64,000 nt of DNA from JAABVY01 sp964627935 (GTDB lineage: Bacteria > Zixibacteria > MSB-5A5 > JAABVY01). The translations under genes and the position numbers were made by a program. Below are positions 32,154-41,282 of the stretch, in pieces; positions within the stretch are counted from its first letter, which is position 1; each line of letters opens with the position of its first letter. The notes under the pieces are model-generated. The model was given only the letters and a program-made list of their open reading frames with translations, made no database searches and had not been told where the DNA came from. The DNA is taken from positions 62,001 through 126,000 of the forward strand of contig CAZVLB010000012.1 in the NCBI GenBank assembly GCA_964627935.1. Reading direction: 5' to 3'.

Positions 32154-34517
32154 ATGATGAAAGTATCGGAGCAATTGAAAAAAATCTTTGTTTTTGTTGT
32201 CCTGATTACGGTTACGGCAGCCGCGGACCCATCGGCCGAGTATCTCTGGCCTCTCCCGGCCTCAAAGGAGTTGACCTCCAATTTCTGCGCCTACCGGGCC
32301 GGGCATTATCATGCCGGAATCGATGTCAGGACATTCGGCAAAACCGGCTATAATATTGTGGCCGTTGAGGATGGTTATGTCTGGCGGGTGGCCTCAAACT
32401 GGTGGGGCTACGGCCGGGTGATATATCTGAAGCTGGATGACGGCAATATCGCGGTCTATGCCCATTTATCGGAATTCCCTCGCGAACTGGAAGCCTATGT
32501 GCGCGAAAATCAGCTAAAAGAGGGTCGCTACCGCGTCAACCTGTTTCCGGAGAAAAATCAGTTCAGATACAATAAAGGCGATTACCTGGGCAAAACCGGC
32601 CAGAGCGGGAGTGGCGCGCCTCATCTTCATTTCGAGATCAGGACCGGAGAAAATCAACCGGTTCATCCGCTTGATTTCTATCCACAGCTCATAGACGGCT
32701 ATCGTCCGCGCTTTGAGGAAGTGACATTCCGCCCGCTGGATTATACCGGCAAGGTCAATGGCAGCTCGAAACCATTAACGATAGATTTCAATTACAGTCG
32801 CGAAAATAACAATTACTACTTAAACCAGGTGCCGATTATTACAGGCAATGTGGGACTTGAAGTCAAAGTGGCTGACAGACGTAACGGCACCAGCCGCAAA
32901 TACAATGTTGCCGGGCTGAAGCTGCATGCCGATGATAAACTTCTGTATGAAATCCGCTATGACACGCTTTCATTCGATGTCTGGTCCACGGTAGAATATG
33001 ATTACAATCTCTATCAGCGAATTATCAACAAGAGCTATTACCACAATCTTTACAGGTATGACGGCAGGCAGGCAGCCGGTCATAAATACATGTCGGATCT
33101 CTACTCGGAGACAATGCCGGCCTATAATAATCTGGAATACTGGCTGCGTGACCGGGGCACTTCATCTGCCACCCTTTCTCCCCTGTTTACATTCGACGAC
33201 GGCGATCATGCGGTCAAGATCCTGGCTTATGATCGCAACAACAATATTCGTGAAGCGGTCTTTAACATAAAAATCCGCACCGACCGCAACCGTCCGGCCA
33301 TATACAAATCCCGCGCCGACCAGATGCTGGAATCGACACTTTCACGCAACTATTTCAGCCTGGATTCCTCGGACGCGATAATCGTGAGCGCATTCGACAG
33401 ATTAAAAATGGCCTTCATCCCCATAGACACAATATCGGAGGTTAAGGATTTCCTTGCGACCGAATCACAAATGGCCGGAATTATTCATGAGATGTACCTG
33501 GACGATGTGGACAAGGACCATTATCTATACAGATTCGATATTGAAAACCGGGGTGAAACATTTTTATCCTTTTTGGCGGGAATACCAACGGAAAACATAA
33601 ATTACTTCATCGATGAAGGCCTTGCCGGCGAGGCTGATTTTATTGAAGAGATCGAATTCATATCATCACGGCCGCTGGTTACAATCGATGCATCGAAATT
33701 ATTCCGGTTCCTGAGCAGCAGGGATATCAGGCCGTTTTTCATGCAGGCCATTAATTCTTCAGCACAGATACGATTCGAGCCCCGTCCGGTCATTCCCCCA
33801 CGGGAAAGTCCGTATGGACAGATCAATACTATGTTTCTCGAGGATCTGGTCAAAACTCGTATGCTGATTGATGATTATCATATTTTCGATAAACTCAGGC
33901 CGCTGAAAGTCAACAGCAACGGCTATAGGATCAGTCTCGAGATCGACTACCCGGTCGGCTTTTTTGCAAAAGTGTCAGCAAGCACATCCGGGCGGGGATA
34001 CCAGAACGATCAGATTGCTATAATGCCGGATGATCGTATGACACCGGAAGGGCTCAATATCACTCTCAGCCTTCCGCAGAATTGCCCTGACGGAAAATGT
34101 GCCATCTATGGTATCTCCCGCGACGGTGACCCATCATACAGTGGCAATGATACCGATTCGGCCGGTTATCTTTCTGCAACGGTTTATTCACTGGGTACTT
34201 ACAGAATCATGGCTGATACGGTCGGTCCGGAAATCAGCCGAATATACCCCGGCGATGGTAGCACAGTGAAAAGCGCAAAGCCAAAAATCCGGTTTTATAT
34301 GGATGACGATCTCTCAGGTTTTGCATCGGATACATCACTGACAGTTAAAATCGACGGGCAATATATTGTCAGCGAATATGATGTGGACAATAAAACAGTC
34401 TATTCTTATCCGCATTTTAATCTGAAACCGGGCGCTCATGAGCTTGTTATAGAGGTTCATGACAGGATGGGTAATACCACATTAAAACGGTCCACATTTT
34501 ATTACAGGCCGAATTAA
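32154..34517 (+). CDS. M23 family metallopeptidase with long C-terminal extension
   Basis: The 787-residue secreted protein has a signal peptide of about 24 residues. A LytM/M23 domain (about 30-180) carries the zinc ligands H53 and D57 in HAGIDVRT and H157/H159 in PHLHFEIR. The remaining 600 residues are beta-rich, with Ig-like segments near the C-terminus (VKIDGQYIVSEYDVD, GAHELVIEVHDRMGNT). M23 enzymes cut peptidoglycan cross-links or regulate amidases; the full zinc set suggests an active enzyme. The extension has no family I can name. No clear ribosome site precedes the double ATG. Confidence 0.88.
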   Translation: MMKVSEQLKKIFVFVVLITVTAAADPSAEYLWPLPASKELTSNFCAYRAGHYHAGIDVRTFGKTGYNIVAVEDGYVWRVASNWWGYGRVIYLKLDDGNIAVYAHLSEFPRELEAYVRENQLKEGRYRVNLFPEKNQFRYNKGDYLGKTGQSGSGAPHLHFEIRTGENQPVHPLDFYPQLIDGYRPRFEEVTFRPLDYTGKVNGSSKPLTIDFNYSRENNNYYLNQVPIITGNVGLEVKVADRRNGTSRKYNVAGLKLHADDKLLYEIRYDTLSFDVWSTVEYDYNLYQRIINKSYYHNLYRYDGRQAAGHKYMSDLYSETMPAYNNLEYWLRDRGTSSATLSPLFTFDDGDHAVKILAYDRNNNIREAVFNIKIRTDRNRPAIYKSRADQMLESTLSRNYFSLDSSDAIIVSAFDRLKMAFIPIDTISEVKDFLATESQMAGIIHEMYLDDVDKDHYLYRFDIENRGETFLSFLAGIPTENINYFIDEGLAGEADFIEEIEFISSRPLVTIDASKLFRFLSSRDIRPFFMQAINSSAQIRFEPRPVIPPRESPYGQINTMFLEDLVKTRMLIDDYHIFDKLRPLKVNSNGYRISLEIDYPVGFFAKVSASTSGRGYQNDQIAIMPDDRMTPEGLNITLSLPQNCPDGKCAIYGISRDGDPSYSGNDTDSAGYLSATVYSLGTYRIMADTVGPEISRIYPGDGSTVKSAKPKIRFYMDDDLSGFASDTSLTVKIDGQYIVSEYDVDNKTVYSYPHFNLKPGAHELVIEVHDRMGNTTLKRSTFYYRPN

Positions 34518-34571
34518 AAAATAGGATTGTGCCGGATTATTAAATATGTATAATGATCCCGAGGGTAGAAA

Positions 34572-35273
34572 ATGATTCCATTCAAAGACGACAATCCGAC
34601 CAGAAAGACGCCCTATGTCACAATTGCTCTTATTGTGATCAACTGCCTGGTCTTCATTTACGAGTTCTCTCTTGGGGCACAGGGGTTTAAAGAATTCACC
34701 TTCAAATACGGTCTGATTCCGGCCGAACTCACAAGCGGGCGGGATCTATCACCATTGCAATACGGCCATCTGGCAACCTCGCCCTATCTGAATGTCTTTA
34801 CCAGCATGTTTATGCATGGCGGGATTGTTCACCTAGGTGGCAACATGCTCTACCTGTGGATATTTGGCGATAATATCGAAGATACGTTGGGCCCTGTGAA
34901 ATTCGTGCTCTTTTATCTGGTTGGTGGCGTGATCGCGTCGCTGACCCATGTCCTGACCGATCCGTCATCGCAGATTCCCATGGTGGGTGCTTCGGGAGCG
35001 ATTGCCGCGGTGCTGGGGGCATATCTGGTGCGTTTTCCGCATGCGCGCATATTAACGCTTATTTTTCTGTTCTTTTTCATCAGAATCGTATACCTGCCGG
35101 CGATTTTGGTACTCGGGTTCTGGTTTTTGCTGCAGCTTCTGCATGGCTCATCGACTGTGGGCGGCGGCGGGGTAGCATTCTGGGCCCATATCGGGGGATT
35201 CGTGTTCGGGGTGGCGGCGTTTTTTGTTTTCGGATATAGGCCTGTACGAAGAAGGAAATATGATAGATTTTAA
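34572..35273 (+). CDS. Rhomboid family intramembrane serine protease
   Basis: The 233-residue protein has about six membrane segments. The N-terminal block is MIPFKDDNPTRKTPYVT, then the conserved HGGIVHLGGNMLYLWIFGDN. The catalytic Ser lies in VGASGAIAAVLG and the catalytic His in WAHIGGFVFG. It cleaves membrane proteins within or near the bilayer; its substrate is not indicated. The last 14 bases overlap the TPR gene. Confidence 0.93.
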   Translation: MIPFKDDNPTRKTPYVTIALIVINCLVFIYEFSLGAQGFKEFTFKYGLIPAELTSGRDLSPLQYGHLATSPYLNVFTSMFMHGGIVHLGGNMLYLWIFGDNIEDTLGPVKFVLFYLVGGVIASLTHVLTDPSSQIPMVGASGAIAAVLGAYLVRFPHARILTLIFLFFFIRIVYLPAILVLGFWFLLQLLHGSSTVGGGGVAFWAHIGGFVFGVAAFFVFGYRPVRRRKYDRF

Positions 35274-36378
35274 AAAGAGCACAATCGCGTTAATGGTCAT
35301 TTTGATGGCCGCATTACCGGTCTTTGCCCAGGAAAATCCTGAGGAAGCCGACCGGCTCTACCGCAAAGGTAGATCATTGGCTTATGACCGCAAGTACAAG
35401 GAAGCACTGGACACCCTCAGGCTGGCTTTTGAGCAGGATCCGAATAATCAGCGGGTTGTGATGACCCTGGGCGATGTGTACATGAAGATGGGCAATTTCG
35501 CCGGTGCGGAACAGGCATTTAACCAATTACGTAATCTCGATCCGCATAAGCCGCAGGGCTATGTCAAGCTGGCGGAACTATACTGGCTCTGGAAACGTCC
35601 CCGTCAGGCGCTGGAATTCGTTCGTACAGCCGAAAAGCTGTCCGATCCGGCCGATGCCGATGTTTACAAGTGGATGGGGCAGATATACAGGTCATTGCAG
35701 ATGGTCGAAAAATCAGATTCGATAATCGATCAGGGATTGAAATTCTATCCGAGTAATCCGGCCCTGCTGGCCGGCAAGGGTACCAACCTGGTTTTTCTGG
35801 AGGATACGGCCCGGGCACGTGAGTATATAGACAGCGCCTATAAGATGGATTCCAGTTCTGTTTATGTGGTCAATACGCTGGTCAGCTTTAAGCTGTTGAC
35901 TGGAGATATCCCGGAGGCATCGCGGTACCTGGAACGGGCCACCCGTCTCGATCCGGATCATCCTTACACACGCAGCAGTATCGCCGCTTACAGCATGGCC
36001 TATCGCGGAAGCAAAGTGCAGGCACTTTTTTCCGATGCGAATGAGGCTTATGCCAGGGGCCTGTACCGCAAGGCGCGGGATATTTATCATCTGGCCCTAA
36101 AAGAAGATTCTTTATTTTTTGAGGTTTATGTTAACCTCGGTTTTACTTATATTCATCTAGGGGAACCGGAACTTGCCGCACAGTCGTTTGAAAAGGCCGC
36201 CGAATTAAACCCGCAATATGCACCCGCATATGTCGGCTGGGGCGACGCCCTGGTTGGTCAGGGCGAAATTGAAGAGGCTGTGCAGAAGTACGAAAAAGCC
36301 CTTGAGCTGGCACCGGAAAACCCTGAAATCAAACAGATTTACGAGGAAGCAAAGCAGGCATTGGAAGCTGGAGAATAG
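35260..36378 (+). CDS. Secreted tetratricopeptide repeat protein
   Basis: The 372-residue protein begins MIDFKKSTIALMVILMA with signal cleavage near VFAQE. At least eight TPR units follow (for example ALDTLRLAFEQDPNNQRVVMTLGDVYMKMG and the last, AVQKYEKALELAPENPEI, read in part). It probably acts as a periplasmic scaffold. The start inside the rhomboid gene is preferred over an in-frame codon 36 bp upstream because it exposes the signal peptide and has AAGGA upstream. dnaE begins 1 bp after its stop. Confidence 0.86.
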   Translation: MIDFKKSTIALMVILMAALPVFAQENPEEADRLYRKGRSLAYDRKYKEALDTLRLAFEQDPNNQRVVMTLGDVYMKMGNFAGAEQAFNQLRNLDPHKPQGYVKLAELYWLWKRPRQALEFVRTAEKLSDPADADVYKWMGQIYRSLQMVEKSDSIIDQGLKFYPSNPALLAGKGTNLVFLEDTARAREYIDSAYKMDSSSVYVVNTLVSFKLLTGDIPEASRYLERATRLDPDHPYTRSSIAAYSMAYRGSKVQALFSDANEAYARGLYRKARDIYHLALKEDSLFFEVYVNLGFTYIHLGEPELAAQSFEKAAELNPQYAPAYVGWGDALVGQGEIEEAVQKYEKALELAPENPEIKQIYEEAKQALEAGE

Positions 36379-36379
36379 C

Positions 36380-39300
36380 GTGGCAAGCGCAGACTTCATT
36401 CATTTACATAATCATACGCAATATTCCCTGCTGGACGGCGCGTGCCATATCGATAAACTGATCGATCTGGCCAAAGGCATGAATTTTCCTGCCCTGGCGA
36501 TCACCGATCATGGTAATATGTTCGGGGCGATTGACTTTTATAAAAAAGCGCGTAAGGCCGGAATCAAGCCGATAATCGGATGTGAAGTGTATGTGGCCCC
36601 CAGGGAGCGGACACTAAAGGAACCGGTGCCGGGCACCCCGGACGGCGGTTATCATCTGATACTTCTGGCCAAAAACAATCAGGGCTACAAGAACCTGATT
36701 AAGCTTGTATCAGCCGGCTACCTGGAGGGATTCTATCACCGTCCCAGGATCGATAAAGCCATCCTGCGCGATCATGCCGAGGGGCTGATCGCAACCTCCG
36801 CCTGCCTGCAGAGCGAGGTCTCGCATCGAATCCGTAATAATGATACAGCCAATGCTGAAAAGATAATCAAGGAACATGCGGATATATTCGGCAAAGAAAA
36901 CTACTACCTGGAAATTCAGGATCATGGCATAGATCTGGAAAAAAAGGACAAAGAAGAATTAATTAAACTGTCCCGCAAGTTGGGAATCAATCTTGTGGCT
37001 ACCAATGACTGCCATTACCTGCACAACAATGACCATCGCGCCCATGAAGCGCTCCTGTGCATCCAGACCGGCAAGAATCTCGATGATCCCGATCGTTTTC
37101 GCTATACCACCGACCAGCTTTACGTGAAAACGCCGGAGGAAATGAAAAAGCTGTTTGCCCAGGTACCGGAAGCGATTGAAAATACGCTTAAAATAGCTGA
37201 ACAGTGTAATGTCGAAATTGAAATCGGCAAACTGATGATTCCCCGTTTCGATCTGCCCGAGGGGTTTGAAGAGCCGGAGGATTACCTGCGCCATCTCTGT
37301 CACGAAGGCGTCAAAAAGCTCTATAAGGACCCCGGTGATAAGACATTTGAACGACTGGAATATGAACTCGATGTGATCAAGCGCATGGGCTATTCCGGTT
37401 ATTTCCTGATCGTCAAGGATTTCATCGACTACGCCCGCTCACAAAATATACCGGTCGGGCCCGGACGTGGTTCTGCGGCCGGAAGTCTTGTTTCCTATGC
37501 GCTTGGAATTACGACTATCGATCCTCTTAAATATGATCTTCTGTTCGAACGTTTCCTGAACCCGGAACGTGTCAGCATGCCGGATATAGACATTGATTTC
37601 TCCGATCGCGGACGGGATCGTGTGATCGAGTATGTCACGGAGAAATACGGCCAGGACAATGTGGCCCAGATCATCACATTCGGCACATTGGCGGCGCGTG
37701 GAGTGGTTCGCGATGTTGGACGGGTGATGGGCATGAATTATGGTGATGTGGATAAAATCGCCAAGATGATACCATTTAAGGTCGGACAGACAATTGATGG
37801 CGCCCTGGAGGAGGAGCCCGACCTGGTCAGGCTGGCCAAGTCTGATGAACAGGTCGCTACATTGATAGATTATTCCCGCACACTGGAGGGTCTGGCCCGT
37901 CATGCCTCAACCCATGCCGCCGGGGTGGTTATTGCCCCTGAACCGCTGGTCGAGCATGTACCTCTTTTTAAAAGCCATAAGGATGAGATAACAACGCAAT
38001 ATGATATGAAAGGTGTCGAGGATATCGGTCTTTTGAAGATGGATTTCCTGGGCCTGCGCACATTGACTGTCATCGCCGATTCGATCGATATGGTCAGTGA
38101 GAATCACGGGGTTGAACTGGATCTGGATAATGTGCCATTGGATGATCAGCTTGTTTATGATCTCTTCTCGCAGGGCCGCACGATCGGCATCTTCCAGTTT
38201 GAATCGAGCGGCATGCAGGATTACCTGAAGAAGCTTCGACCGGAGACCCTGGATGATCTGGCGGCCATGAATGCGCTGTACCGTCCCGGGCCCCTGGATT
38301 CAGGTATGATCGATGTTTACATCCGTCGCAAAAACGGCCAGGAGGAGATCGAGTACCTGCATCCGGATATGGAGCCGATACTGAAGAACACCTTTGGGGT
38401 AATAGTATTCCAGGAACAGGTACTGCAGCTTGCCTCCAAACTGGCTGGATTCAGTCTGGGCAAGGCCGATATTTTGCGCAAAGCGATGGGCAAGAAAATC
38501 GCCGAGCTGATGGCGCAGATGAAAAAGGATTTCATTCAGGGCTGTATTGATAATGGCATGACGAAAAAGCTGGCCGGCGAAATATTTCATCAGATCGAGA
38601 CATTTGCGCGCTACGGATTCAACAAGTCGCATTCTGTCGGCTATGCTTACCTGGCATATCAGACCGCGTTTTTAAAGGCACACTACCCGCATGAGTTTAT
38701 GGCCGCCCTGATGACCTCAGAAATGAACAGTACAGACCGGATTATTATCCTAAAGGAAGAATGCCGCAATATGAATATTCCCATCTTGCCGCCGGATATC
38801 AATATGAGCCGGGCCTATTTCCATGTGGAGAATGAATCGATCCGTTTCGGGCTTGCGGCCATAAAAAATGTCGGCGTGAATGCGGTCAATAAGATTATCG
38901 AAGAACGCGAGAAGACCGGAAAATATAAATCAATCTTCGATTTCACATCGAGGGCGGATATTTCGGCCTTCAACAAACGCATGATAGAATCCATGGTTTC
39001 GGCGGGAGCATTCGATTCAATCGGTCCCGATCGCGGGCAGCTTTATAATTCCATAGAGGATGCGGTTTCCTACGGGCAATCGGTGCAGATCGATCGCATG
39101 CGCGGACAGACATCCCTGTTCGGGGATAGCGGCAGCGAAATGGCGCAAACCGAACCGCGTTTGTCGGAAGAGGGATCATGGTCCCGTTCCACAGTGCTTT
39201 CCAGGGAGAAGGAAGCCCTGGGATTTTTCCTTTCCGGACATCCGATGGAGAAATATCGTCCCCAGCTCAGGCTGTTTGCGACCGCCAATTCGGAGAAGCT

Positions 39301-39811
39301 GGATGAGCTTCCGGATGGCGTACAGGCAACGCTGGGAGGTATTATAACCAATGTCAAAGTAAATGCAGATAAACGCGGCAGGCAAATGGCCTTTGTATCG
39401 GTCGAGGATTTCATCGGCTCATACGAGGTTATCGTATTCTCCGATCCATTTGAAAAATACAAGAAACTTCTCTTTGACAGCAATATGCTGTTGTTTACAG
39501 GACGGATCAGCAAGCGTGAAGAGGAAAAAGCCAAACTGATCGCCAGCGAGATAAAGCCGTTGGAATCGCTGACCGAGAGCTCCAATCTGGAACTGCATCT
39601 TACGGTCAGCAACGGAGATATAAAGAATATCGCGAAATTGATAAAAATACTGCAAAAGTACCCCGGAGAGGCACAGGCGGTTTTTGTCCTGAAATCCAAT
39701 GGCGTGTATGTGGAAGTCGATAGTAAACAATGCGTTAGTGCCTGCGGAGAGCTGATGGAGGAATTGTCCGAGATTCTTCGTTCGGAGGACCTGCGCTTAA
39801 CCGCGATTTAG
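36380..39811 (+). CDS. dnaE: DNA polymerase III alpha subunit
   Basis: This 1143-residue DnaE1-type replicative polymerase starts at GTG (MASADFIHLHNHTQYSLLDG), with TGGAGA about 6 bp upstream. Long in-frame extensions upstream overlap the TPR gene and are not homologous in character. Domains: PHP (about 1-280) with the metal motif HLHNH, palm with catalytic aspartates in PDIDIDFSDRGRD, a fingers region with FARYGFNKSHSVGYA, tandem HhH and the C-terminal OB domain (ATLGGIITNVKVN). No 3'-5' exonuclease domain is inserted, so proofreading must come from a separate protein or the PHP domain. Confidence 0.97.
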   Translation: MASADFIHLHNHTQYSLLDGACHIDKLIDLAKGMNFPALAITDHGNMFGAIDFYKKARKAGIKPIIGCEVYVAPRERTLKEPVPGTPDGGYHLILLAKNNQGYKNLIKLVSAGYLEGFYHRPRIDKAILRDHAEGLIATSACLQSEVSHRIRNNDTANAEKIIKEHADIFGKENYYLEIQDHGIDLEKKDKEELIKLSRKLGINLVATNDCHYLHNNDHRAHEALLCIQTGKNLDDPDRFRYTTDQLYVKTPEEMKKLFAQVPEAIENTLKIAEQCNVEIEIGKLMIPRFDLPEGFEEPEDYLRHLCHEGVKKLYKDPGDKTFERLEYELDVIKRMGYSGYFLIVKDFIDYARSQNIPVGPGRGSAAGSLVSYALGITTIDPLKYDLLFERFLNPERVSMPDIDIDFSDRGRDRVIEYVTEKYGQDNVAQIITFGTLAARGVVRDVGRVMGMNYGDVDKIAKMIPFKVGQTIDGALEEEPDLVRLAKSDEQVATLIDYSRTLEGLARHASTHAAGVVIAPEPLVEHVPLFKSHKDEITTQYDMKGVEDIGLLKMDFLGLRTLTVIADSIDMVSENHGVELDLDNVPLDDQLVYDLFSQGRTIGIFQFESSGMQDYLKKLRPETLDDLAAMNALYRPGPLDSGMIDVYIRRKNGQEEIEYLHPDMEPILKNTFGVIVFQEQVLQLASKLAGFSLGKADILRKAMGKKIAELMAQMKKDFIQGCIDNGMTKKLAGEIFHQIETFARYGFNKSHSVGYAYLAYQTAFLKAHYPHEFMAALMTSEMNSTDRIIILKEECRNMNIPILPPDINMSRAYFHVENESIRFGLAAIKNVGVNAVNKIIEEREKTGKYKSIFDFTSRADISAFNKRMIESMVSAGAFDSIGPDRGQLYNSIEDAVSYGQSVQIDRMRGQTSLFGDSGSEMAQTEPRLSEEGSWSRSTVLSREKEALGFFLSGHPMEKYRPQLRLFATANSEKLDELPDGVQATLGGIITNVKVNADKRGRQMAFVSVEDFIGSYEVIVFSDPFEKYKKLLFDSNMLLFTGRISKREEEKAKLIASEIKPLESLTESSNLELHLTVSNGDIKNIAKLIKILQKYPGEAQAVFVLKSNGVYVEVDSKQCVSACGELMEELSEILRSEDLRLTAI

Positions 39812-39922
39812 CCCTTCGGAACTCAAATGGACTTCACCTGTTTAAACAAAAGGGATTGATTTTTTACAGATTTTGTATACTTTAAGCAAATAGTCATTTT
39901 GAAGTACAACTGGAGTGGAATC

Positions 39923-40405
39923 ATGAAAAAAAGTACTCTGCTGATTGCCGGATTAGTTTTATTGCTTGGCATATTTTTAACTGTCCAGGCCGGAGAAGAC
40001 AAAAAAGAAAATTCTGAAGTAACCTATGTCTCCTACGATGAAGGGCTCAAGAAAGCCAAACAGGACAGCCTTCATCTGGTGATCATGTTCGAAACCTCCT
40101 GGTGTGGCTGGTGCAAGAAGATGGATAAAGAGACAATGACAGATCCTAAGGTTGTTGAGCTTTTGAATGATCATTTTGTGGTTGCCAAAGTGGATGGTGA
40201 CAAGCGCCGTGATCTGACCAAGGCTTATGGTGTGCGAGGTTATCCGGCGACCTGGTTTTTGAAGCATGATGGCACCCGGATTGCGCCGATTAACGGCTTC
40301 TGGCCTGCCAGTGACTTTGCCATGCTGCTCGAGTACATTTCCGAATATGCTTATGAAAAGATCCAGTATCAGGAATGGGTTAAAAAGCATCAGGATAAGG
40401 GCTAA
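39923..40405 (+). CDS. Secreted thioredoxin-like protein with CGWC active site
   Basis: The 160-residue protein has a signal peptide (MKKSTLLIAGLVLLLG to about residue 24) and a thioredoxin fold with ETSWCGWCKKMDKET and the cis-Pro loop RGYPATWF. It fits the thioredoxin_7/DUF255-like group of periplasmic reductases. GGAG lies about 7 bp before the chosen ATG; an upstream in-frame codon adds eight residues before the signal peptide. It probably reduces or isomerises disulfides in exported proteins. It ends with a terminator. Confidence 0.88.
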   Translation: MKKSTLLIAGLVLLLGIFLTVQAGEDKKENSEVTYVSYDEGLKKAKQDSLHLVIMFETSWCGWCKKMDKETMTDPKVVELLNDHFVVAKVDGDKRRDLTKAYGVRGYPATWFLKHDGTRIAPINGFWPASDFAMLLEYISEYAYEKIQYQEWVKKHQDKG

Positions 40406-40436
40406 AGCACAGAGATTCCATTTCCAGTAGAGATAT

Positions 40437-40466
40437 GGCCGGGTTCTTTGATTTCCCGGCCTTTTT
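40437..40466 (+). terminator. Terminator of the thioredoxin-like gene
   Basis: GGCCGGG / CCCGGCC stem of 7 pairs, 11-base loop, then TTTTT. It lies about 30 bp after the stop. Confidence 0.85.
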
Positions 40467-40574
40467 AATTGAAGTCTTATAGGCTCTTAAGTTCAGGTTA
40501 TTCTTGCGCTTGTAACTCTTTCTTGTTAAATTCACAGGTCAGGAAAATTTGCATCAAAAAAGAAGAGGTCATAA

Positions 40575-41207
40575 ATGAAAAGATTTGTCCTTTTTGCCTG
40601 TATACTGTTATCCGCAATGATCATTTACTCCTGCAGCGGCAATGCCGAGCAACAGGAGGAAGCTGCATCGGAGACATCAGAGACCCTGCAAACCGAAGGC
40701 GATCGTAACATGGCCTGGATTGATACGCTGACGCCCGAAGCGGTTGAAGAGATCTACAGCAGCGTGGTTCTGGGACGGGCGCCATCGTTTACTCTCTATG
40801 ACACCGATCGGCGCGAATTCACGTTGGCAGATTATGACGGCTATGTGCTTTTGCTAAGCTTCTGGGCCATGGAGGATCCGGCCTCGATCAGGCTCTTCCC
40901 TGTTCTGAGCCAGGTGCAGAATCAGTTCCGTAACCAGAAATTTACCGTACTGGGGGTTTGCATGGACCAGGCCACGCGGGAGAAGATCCAGGAATATGCC
41001 GATTTTCATCGCCTGACATATCCGGTTGTCTATCCCCTTAACAGCCAGATTTATCAGAATTATAATATACAGGGCGCCGGAGAAGCAGTCCTGATTGACC
41101 GTCGCGGCAATGTTGTCGGTCATTTCCGCCGCAATCCCGGGCTGGAGAGAATCCAGAAAGTTATCAAATTGTTTTTGCCCCAGGAAAAAACGCCTGCGGC
41201 CGAATGA
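40575..41207 (+). CDS. TlpA/AhpC-like thioredoxin-fold lipoprotein lacking CxxC
   Basis: The 210-residue lipoprotein has lipobox IIYSC (Cys20). The thioredoxin-fold domain (about 65-200) follows the TlpA/ResA pattern: FTLYDTDRREFTLADYDGYV, then VLLLSFWA. Where the active CxxC should be it reads MEDPASI, so no redox cysteine pair is present. The later conserved parts (VLGVCMDQ, NIQGAGEAVLIDRRG, GHFRRNPG) are retained. A catalytic thiol-disulfide role is therefore unlikely, and a binding or structural role is inferred. It may share function with the CGWC protein just upstream. Confidence 0.82.
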   Translation: MKRFVLFACILLSAMIIYSCSGNAEQQEEAASETSETLQTEGDRNMAWIDTLTPEAVEEIYSSVVLGRAPSFTLYDTDRREFTLADYDGYVLLLSFWAMEDPASIRLFPVLSQVQNQFRNQKFTVLGVCMDQATREKIQEYADFHRLTYPVVYPLNSQIYQNYNIQGAGEAVLIDRRGNVVGHFRRNPGLERIQKVIKLFLPQEKTPAAE

Positions 41208-41233
41208 ACATATTTATTCTGTATTTGTATACT
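41205..41233 (+). promoter_or_regulatory. Candidate promoter of the PorV/Q-like gene
   Basis: TGAACA, 17 bp, TATACT, about 50 bp upstream of the start. The -10 context TTTGTATACT also occurs at 39873-39881 before the thioredoxin-like gene. Confidence 0.4.
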
Positions 41234-41282
41234 GATTAGTACGCTATCACTTGCGTAAAGGGCCGTTTTAGCGGGAAATAGA

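Noticed and set aside
36218..36379. N-terminal extension of DnaE into the TPR gene
   Set aside because: The extra 54 residues are an out-of-frame reading of the TPR gene. The PHP domain begins at the GTG 36380 with a ribosome site, matching normal DnaE N-termini.
39854..39881. Promoter before the CGWC thioredoxin-like gene
   Set aside because: A good -10 (TATACT) exists, but the only -35-like TTGATT is 14 bp away, too close for confidence.
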